Source of the DNA: Bacteroides sp.
GTDB lineage: Bacteria; Bacteroidota; Bacteroidia; Bacteroidales; Bacteroidaceae
Direction of reading: 5' to 3'
Assembly: GCA_019414725.1 (NCBI GenBank)
Contig: DXLM01000014.1
Location: forward strand, 32,165 to 51,054
DNA: 18,890 bases
The notes beneath the pieces were generated by a model, which was given only the letters and a program-made list of their open reading frames with translations, ran no database searches and had not been told where the DNA came from. Shown here one piece after another: positions 15,045 through 18,890 of this stretch. Position 1 is the first letter of the stretch. The number at the start of each line of letters is the position of its first letter. A program made the position numbers and the translations under genes.

Positions 15045-15578
15045 TTATTCATTTTTCTTTTTACGCATCACGATCAATGCCGTAGGGATAGCCATTAGCA
15101 TCCCGTAAAACATATTTTGTGATATCAGTTGAAATGTCATTTCCAGCGGGGTAAGTCCCGACAGTAAATCTATCGCTTCTTCGAATTGGTTCAGTGAGGT
15201 TGTCAGTTCGGTTCCGGCAGTTTCTTTGAACTGGTTTAAGATGGAACGGTATGCCTCGAATACGAATCCGCCATCTATATAGCGGAAGTAGATGTAATGC
15301 ACTACCGCTACAAATAGAGAGGCGAACATATACATAAAGGTAGTGAATAGAAACGCACGTGAAAAAGTGATGCTTCCGTCACAATGCCGTTCTCTGAACT
15401 TTTTGGCAAATATGTATCCTAAAAAGGGTACTCCTATAGTCAGGACTATAAAAAGTAATTGTAGGAAAGGTATTCTCAATCCTAACGGGAAGAGCATGAA
15501 TTTGAAGGCCCATAAAAGACCCATGCCCGTACCATAGCGCATGGCGCATTCCTGCAAAGTCGGTTTATAATTCGTCAT
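15045..15578 (-). CDS. DUF4199 family membrane protein
   Basis: The 177-residue protein is predicted to have about four membrane helices (roughly 18-36, 38-58, 73-97 and 145-170), with a hydrophilic loop at 100-145 and a basic C-terminus (MRKKKNE). This matches DUF4199, a Bacteroidota family of unknown function commonly found directly upstream of a GT2 glycosyltransferase, as here with a 3-nt gap. It is the first gene of the six-gene operon and has its own -7 box at 15597-15604, which leaves a leader of only about 12 nt. It may assist the glycosyltransferase, but this is inference from neighbourhood. Confidence 0.88.
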   Translation of the reverse strand: MTNYKPTLQECAMRYGTGMGLLWAFKFMLFPLGLRIPFLQLLFIVLTIGVPFLGYIFAKKFRERHCDGSITFSRAFLFTTFMYMFASLFVAVVHYIYFRYIDGGFVFEAYRSILNQFKETAGTELTTSLNQFEEAIDLLSGLTPLEMTFQLISQNMFYGMLMAIPTALIVMRKKKNE

Positions 15579-15596
15579 TCTTTATTAATAAGTGCA

Positions 15597-15604
15597 CAAA
15601 AGTA
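15597..15604 (-). promoter_or_regulatory. -7 box for the DUF4199-apbE operon
   Basis: TACTTTTG on the minus strand matches TAnnTTTG, 18 bp before the ATG. No TTG is found at the right distance upstream. It is divergent from the SRP RNA promoter about 90 bp away. Confidence 0.6.
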
Positions 15605-15687
15605 CTTCTTTTACGGGAATCCGTCCTATAGTTATGGGTGAAAAATGTATTTTTTCTGCTAAAATCAAAAAAAAGTATTCGAAAGTA

Positions 15688-15717
15688 TTGTAGTTTTGAA
15701 AATAATGTCTACCTTTG
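15688..15717 (+). promoter_or_regulatory. Sigma-ABfr promoter of the SRP RNA / tRNA-Thr unit
   Basis: TTG (15688-15690), a 19-bp spacer and TACCTTTG (15710-15717) match the consensus exactly, the same box sequence and spacing as in the tRNA-Tyr/Gly promoter. The predicted start is 10-15 nt before the SRP RNA. Confidence 0.9.
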
Positions 15718-15734
15718 CACTCGCAAAACAAAAA

Positions 15735-15832
15735 TGGGTAAGTCCTATACGGCCAGCTCCTGATGAATCCTCCAGGGCTTGATCGCAGCAAAGGTAGTTG
15801 GTTGTAGCGGCGCGATATAGATAGCTTACCCA
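15735..15832 (+). ncRNA. ffs: Small bacterial signal recognition particle RNA (4.5S)
   Basis: The transcript folds back on itself, TGGGTAAG at the 5' end pairing with CTTACCCA at the 3' end, giving a 98-nt rod. The Ffh-binding domain is recognisable by TGAATCCTCCAGG followed by AGCAAAGGTAG, equivalent to the conserved TGAACCC..CCAGG and AGCAA.GGTA of small bacterial SRP RNAs. The symmetric loop strands are CAGG (15773-15776) and AGCA (15787-15790). The 10-nt tip between them is GCTTGATCGC where the usual sequence has a 3-bp stem with a GGAA-type tetraloop, so the GNRA loop is missing. With Ffh it targets membrane proteins to SecYEG. It has its own promoter and ends 3 nt before tRNA-Thr. The exact mature ends are inferred from pairing. 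Confidence 0.88.
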
Positions 15833-15835
15833 CCC

Positions 15836-15909
15836 GCCTCTTTAGCTCAGTTGGCCAGAGCACGTGATTTGTAATCTCGGGGTCGTTGGTTCGAATCCGA
15901 CAAGAGGCT
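15836..15909 (+). tRNA. tRNA-Thr(TGT)
   Basis: A full cloverleaf: acceptor GCCTCTT with AAGAGGC, D arm AGCTCAGTTGGCCAGAGC, anticodon loop TTTGTAA carrying TGT, and T arm GTTGGTTCGAATCCGAC. The discriminator is U and CCA is not encoded. The anticodon stem CGTGA/TCTCG has a U-U mismatch at its third pair. It lies 3 nt after the SRP RNA and before a strong terminator, so both RNAs come from one precursor, presumably separated by RNase P cleavage at the tRNA 5' end. Confidence 0.95.
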
Positions 15910-15912
15910 CGG

Positions 15913-15957
15913 AAAAGCGAGAAGGACGAAGAAATCTTCATTCTTCTCGCTTTTTTT
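15913..15957 (+). terminator. Intrinsic terminator of the SRP RNA / tRNA-Thr unit
   Basis: AAAGCGAGAAG pairs with CTTCTCGCTTT (11 bp), with an inner GAAGA/TCTTC hairpin, followed by a T-run running into TTTTTTTATT. It starts 4 nt after tRNA-Thr. Confidence 0.92.
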
Positions 15958-15959
15958 AT

Positions 15960-15967
15960 TATATTTG
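15960..15967 (+). promoter_or_regulatory. -7 box for the RecQ-like helicase
   Basis: TATATTTG matches TAnnTTTG and sits directly at the end of the tRNA-Thr terminator T-run, giving a leader of about 45 nt. No TTG is found at the proper upstream distance. A small palindrome, GGTTG-GTA-CAACC (15986-15998), lies in the leader and could be an operator or RNA hairpin. Confidence 0.55.
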
Positions 15968-16019
15968 CGCTGATATTAGTTTTAAGGTTGGTACAACCGT
16001 TATTTAAGAGTTCTTTTTT

Positions 16020-18437
16020 ATGATAGAGTCACAGATTGTGGCAAGAGTATTGCCGTCTAAATGCCGTGAAGCGGTAAAGGTCCTTTTGCAGGAAGTGTAC
16101 GGATATGAAGATTTCCGTAATTTAGAAGTTTATGATGACTTGTTCAGAGGTAAGGAAAAATTGCAATTGTCTCAAGGACAATTAATTGAGGAGGTCATTA
16201 TGGAAGCCGAAAAAGGGATCAAGGGTGACTCGTCTGCTCATAATTTGCTCCTGACAGCTCCGACCGGAGCCGGAAAATCATTGTTGTTTCAGCTCCCTGC
16301 CATTTATCTGGGTAATGAATATAAGCTTCTTACTCTTGTGGTTTCTCCGCTGAAAGCATTGATAGTGGACCAGGTTGAGGCGTTGCAGGAGTTAGGCTAT
16401 GAACGTGTGGCGTATGCTTCGTCCGATCTTTCACCTGAACAAAAGAACGAAGTATATCGTCGTGTCCGTGAAGGGGAGGTTGATCTTTTTTATCTTTCCC
16501 CTGAATTATTGTTGGCGTATGATATCAGTTATTTTGTAGGTGAACGCCGCATCGGACTGGTAGTGGTTGACGAGGCTCATACCGTGACCACTTGGGGTAA
16601 AGAGTTCCGGGTGGATTATTGGTTTCTAGGGCGTCATTTGGAAGCTTTAAAGAATGCGTTGGGGTATGTATTCCCTGTTTTTGCATTGACGGCCACTGCT
16701 GTGTGGAATCCCGAAGGCGGGAACGATATGATTTTTGATACCATCCGGTCGTTGCATCTTGCTCCGTGTGCCTTGTATGTGGGCACGGTGAAGCGTGAAA
16801 ATATCGGCTTTGACATTACCGCCATGACCATAGAGGAGGGGGAAACCTACGATAAGGCCAAGCAACGTACTGTTGCCGCCCGGGTGGAGGATTTTCTGGA
16901 CGGGCATAAGACTATCATTTATTATCCTTTTGCCGGAGGTATAGATATGAAACTGAAGACCTGGGTGTATCCGGCTAACTGGCATTGGGTGGCATCTTAT
17001 TATGGTAAAAAGGATAAAGAGCAAAAAGCCGAAATTATACAAGCTTTTAAGGAGGGTGAGAAAAAGATAATCGTTGCTACGAAAGCTTTCGGTATGGGGG
17101 TGGATATCAGTGATATTGACCGTGTGTATCATGTGGCTCCATCCAGCACCTTTGTCGATTATATTCAGGAGATTGGCCGTGCTGCCCGTGATAAGAACAT
17201 TACGGGTGTGGCGGTGACGGATTTTAATGAGCGCGACTTTTATTATATGAAACGCCTGCATTCTGCGGGTGCCATCTCCCAGGAACAGTTGGGGATGATT
17301 CTGAAGAAAGTTTGGGAAATATATCTGATGAAAGGCTGTAGTGATGAAATGCAGATGTCTTTATCCGATTTTGAATTTGCAGTGAAGTTGCCTCGTAAAA
17401 AGAACAAGCTGGAATATGAATCGGATTTGGAGCAAGTCGTCAAAACGGCTTTGTTATGGATAGAAGAGGATTTGAGTTTCCGGCATGGCGGTTCTCCTGT
17501 TGAAATCAATTCACAGACGTTGTTTTCCGATGGCTATGTGCAGGAAAAGACGGGTGATGCCGCTTTCCGTAAAAAATACAAGCAGTACATGGTTCCCGTG
17601 AAAGGGGTTGAAGGAGTCTATAAGGTGGCTTTTGAATCTTTGTGGGAGAATTGTTTCTCGGAGATGGGATACCGTGAGTTTAAGCGCGATTTATACAATG
17701 GAAATCTCTTTGAGGGAGTTCGTGCGGCAGCTGTGGGTAAGCATGATGTCTTGTTAAAAGAGAGTGCGGCGGATATCTGCTCCAAGCTGGCAAGTCTCTT
17801 GAAGAGTTTGAAAGATTTGTTGACGGTGAGTCTGTATGGTAATAAAGGAAAGTTCGAGGAGGACGATTTGCGTAGTATTTTTGCGGCGTATGATATGGAT
17901 GTTCCTTCTGCCAAGCGTTTTATCACTTCGTTACTGGAGTCCAGGGTAGAGGAGGGCAGAAGTGTGAGTTACATCACCAGTGCCAAGAAGAAAGATGAAG
18001 ACAAACTGATGTTTACCGTTACCCGTGGTTTTGATTTGTTGCTTTCCCGTTACCAGAAGTTGTGTGCCCAGCGTATCACAGGAAAGAAAGGAGACCGGCT
18101 GTTGTTCTATGTCACTCCGTTCTCCGATCTCAATATGTTGCTCAACTTGTTGTCTATGCTCAATGTGGTGGACTTTACCGTAGAGGGGGGTGTTCCTTCT
18201 GTTGGAGTACGTGTCCGTGATGCGGAGATATTGAAAAAGGAAGCTGCTTCGGGAGACTATCAGAACCATGTGCTGGAGAATAATGAGAAAATATTCCAGG
18301 AACAGATAGAGTTGTTCCGGCTGTTCTTTGGCAATACGAAGTTAAGTGATGAGCAGCGATGGGAGTTTATAGAGGATTATTTTACGGGGATGAGTTTGGA
18401 GGGATTGAAAGAAAAATATTCTTGTGTTGTGGAATGA
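16020..18437 (+). CDS. RecQ-like DEAH helicase with atypical C-terminus
   Basis: The 805-residue protein has a complete SF2 core of RecQ type: motif I APTGAGKS (80-87), Ia SPLKALIVDQV (109-119), II DEAH (184-187), the RecQ aromatic-rich loop WGKEFRVDYWFLG (192-204), III LTATA (223-227), IV KTIIYYPFA, V IVATKAFGMGVDISD (351-365), and VI YIQEIGRAARD (381-391). After about residue 410 nothing matches the usual RecQ zinc-binding/winged-helix (RQC) or HRDC domains. The cysteines are scattered rather than in a four-Cys cluster. The roughly 390-residue C-terminus is mostly helical and unassigned. It is monocistronic between the tRNA-Thr terminator and a non-coding stretch. It may act in DNA repair or in anti-phage defence; neither can be decided from the sequence. 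The ATG at 16020 is the only good start. Confidence 0.9.
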   Translation: MIESQIVARVLPSKCREAVKVLLQEVYGYEDFRNLEVYDDLFRGKEKLQLSQGQLIEEVIMEAEKGIKGDSSAHNLLLTAPTGAGKSLLFQLPAIYLGNEYKLLTLVVSPLKALIVDQVEALQELGYERVAYASSDLSPEQKNEVYRRVREGEVDLFYLSPELLLAYDISYFVGERRIGLVVVDEAHTVTTWGKEFRVDYWFLGRHLEALKNALGYVFPVFALTATAVWNPEGGNDMIFDTIRSLHLAPCALYVGTVKRENIGFDITAMTIEEGETYDKAKQRTVAARVEDFLDGHKTIIYYPFAGGIDMKLKTWVYPANWHWVASYYGKKDKEQKAEIIQAFKEGEKKIIVATKAFGMGVDISDIDRVYHVAPSSTFVDYIQEIGRAARDKNITGVAVTDFNERDFYYMKRLHSAGAISQEQLGMILKKVWEIYLMKGCSDEMQMSLSDFEFAVKLPRKKNKLEYESDLEQVVKTALLWIEEDLSFRHGGSPVEINSQTLFSDGYVQEKTGDAAFRKKYKQYMVPVKGVEGVYKVAFESLWENCFSEMGYREFKRDLYNGNLFEGVRAAAVGKHDVLLKESAADICSKLASLLKSLKDLLTVSLYGNKGKFEEDDLRSIFAAYDMDVPSAKRFITSLLESRVEEGRSVSYITSAKKKDEDKLMFTVTRGFDLLLSRYQKLCAQRITGKKGDRLLFYVTPFSDLNMLLNLLSMLNVVDFTVEGGVPSVGVRVRDAEILKKEAASGDYQNHVLENNEKIFQEQIELFRLFFGNTKLSDEQRWEFIEDYFTGMSLEGLKEKYSCVVE

Positions 18438-18510
18438 CAGCTGTAAGGGCTGTATAATATAACTCGTTGGCGAAATTAATTTTGCCTTGTATGATTTCAC
18501 GTTAGTATAT

Positions 18511-18540
18511 GAGGTTGTGCCAACGTTTTGACACAACCTC
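18511..18540. terminator. Perfect hairpin downstream of the helicase
   Basis: GAGGTTGTG pairs with CACAACCTC (9 bp), with further CAA/TTG pairing inside the 12-nt loop. It begins 73 nt after the helicase stop and also abuts the stop codon of the small minus-strand ORF at 18540. Neither strand has a following T-run. An AT-rich imperfect palindrome (GGCGAAATTAATTTTGCC, about 18470-18487) lies just upstream. Confidence 0.5.
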
Positions 18541-18746
18541 TACTTGATAGCCGACAACATGGGCATTAAATTCACTTGAAATGAATTTGTTTTCCCACTT
18601 TTATTGTTAATGCGAAGAGAACGACTTTGACGAATGATACTCTTTATTTGGCTGGTACGCGCAAAGTCACGGAAGTTGGAATCAGCCTCTTGTCGGCAAC
18701 CATGACGGTGGAGGAACGGGAAGACAATGTTGTGATAATTGATCAT
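18540..18746 (-). CDS. Doubtful small ORF, 68 aa, no recognised family
   Basis: An ATG-initiated frame encoding a basic, serine- and asparagine-rich 68-residue protein (for example RTSQIKSIIRQSRSLRINNK at 30-49). I recognise no family, signal peptide or membrane segment. Points in favour are the A-rich sequence before the ATG, common at starts in this phylum, and a 9-bp hairpin at its 3' end. Points against are the absence of a TAnnTTTG box upstream and an open frame on the opposite strand over the same stretch (about 18586-18762), which lacks a good start but reads with a more protein-like composition. It could equally be non-coding. Confidence 0.22.
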   Translation of the reverse strand: MINYHNIVFPFLHRHGCRQEADSNFRDFARTSQIKSIIRQSRSLRINNKSGKTNSFQVNLMPMLSAIK

Positions 18747-18828
18747 CGTTTTTGTTTTTAAAGGGTTGTTATTATCAGAAAAGTGTCAGGAAGGAACAAG
18801 GCGCACACTGCTGCGGCGTCCGGTGAAA

Positions 18829-18861
18829 CTTGGTACAAGATCCGCGGAATCTTGTACCAGG
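18829..18861. repeat. Strong palindrome near the right window edge
   Basis: TGGTACAAGAT (18831-18841) and ATCTTGTACCA (18849-18859) form a perfect 11-bp stem around a 7-nt loop CCGCGGA, with two more outer pairs. A further partial copy, ATCTTGTGCC, follows at 18871-18880 in the same orientation as the right arm. The flanks (18800-18825 and 18877-18890) are GC-rich compared with the AT-rich surroundings. It looks like a REP-type intergenic repeat cut by the window edge. No gene is seen in 18747-18890. Confidence 0.65.
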
Positions 18862-18890
18862 ATTTTTGTAATCTTGTGCCGGGGTGCGGC

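Noticed and set aside
15585..15941. 118-aa minus-strand reading frame
   Set aside because: It covers the SRP RNA, tRNA-Thr and two promoters on the opposite strand; no start context or family resemblance.
15836..18890. Genomic island integrated at tRNA-Thr
   Set aside because: No integrase is present, and I found no repeat of the tRNA 3' end downstream of the helicase within the window.
1..18890. CRISPR array, IS element or multi-gene phage-defence cassette
   Set aside because: No regularly spaced repeats, transposase or recognisable set of defence genes was found; the helicase alone does not establish a system.

Overview
The window looks like a chromosomal stretch from a gut Bacteroidales species (Bacteroides/Phocaeicola type). 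This rests on Bacteroidales-restricted families (DUF4199, DUF6452, DUF6048, a DUF4847-like lipoprotein), AT-rich translation starts, and repeated matches to the Bacteroidota sigma-ABfr promoter (TTG, 19-21 bp spacer, TAnnTTTG). These boxes settle several start codons, because some longer reading frames begin at a TTG inside or upstream of a promoter.

Layout. 1-176: no gene, with a hairpin downstream of pirin. 177-881 (-): pirin. 981-1277 (-): a tRNA-Tyr/tRNA-Gly unit with its own promoter and terminator. 1297-2573 (-): a membrane-anchored TPR protein followed by ribH, separated by a terminator-like hairpin. 2726-4128 (+): recF and a dciA-type DUF721 gene, overlapping by 4 nt. 4294-9500 (-): a tight five-gene operon of M3 peptidase, lipoprotein, dCMP deaminase, S41 protease and 5-formyl-THF cyclo-ligase. 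9658-10335 (-): a Crp/Fnr-family regulator, divergent from marC (10522-11124, +). 11283-15578 (-): a six-gene envelope operon, DUF4199, GT2 glycosyltransferase, DUF6452 lipoprotein, DUF6048 outer-membrane protein, mntP, apbE. 15688-15957 (+): a compact RNA operon of small SRP RNA and tRNA-Thr 3 nt apart, with promoter and terminator. 16020-18437 (+): a large RecQ-like helicase without the usual RecQ C-terminal domains. 18438-18890: mostly non-coding, with a doubtful small ORF and strong palindromes at the window edge.

Most of the window is housekeeping: folate/nucleotide metabolism, riboflavin, recombination and replication loading, envelope proteolysis, flavinylation and Mn efflux. The parts that deserve attention are the SRP RNA, whose apical loop lacks a GNRA tetraloop, its 3-nt junction with tRNA-Thr, the atypical helicase beside that tRNA, two long-stem large-loop inverted repeats in the convergent intergenic gaps, two long out-of-frame gene overlaps, and the palindromic cluster at the right end. 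I see no CRISPR array, insertion sequence, prophage or complete multi-gene defence cassette. The helicase is the only plausible accessory or defence-type gene, and that role is not demonstrated.
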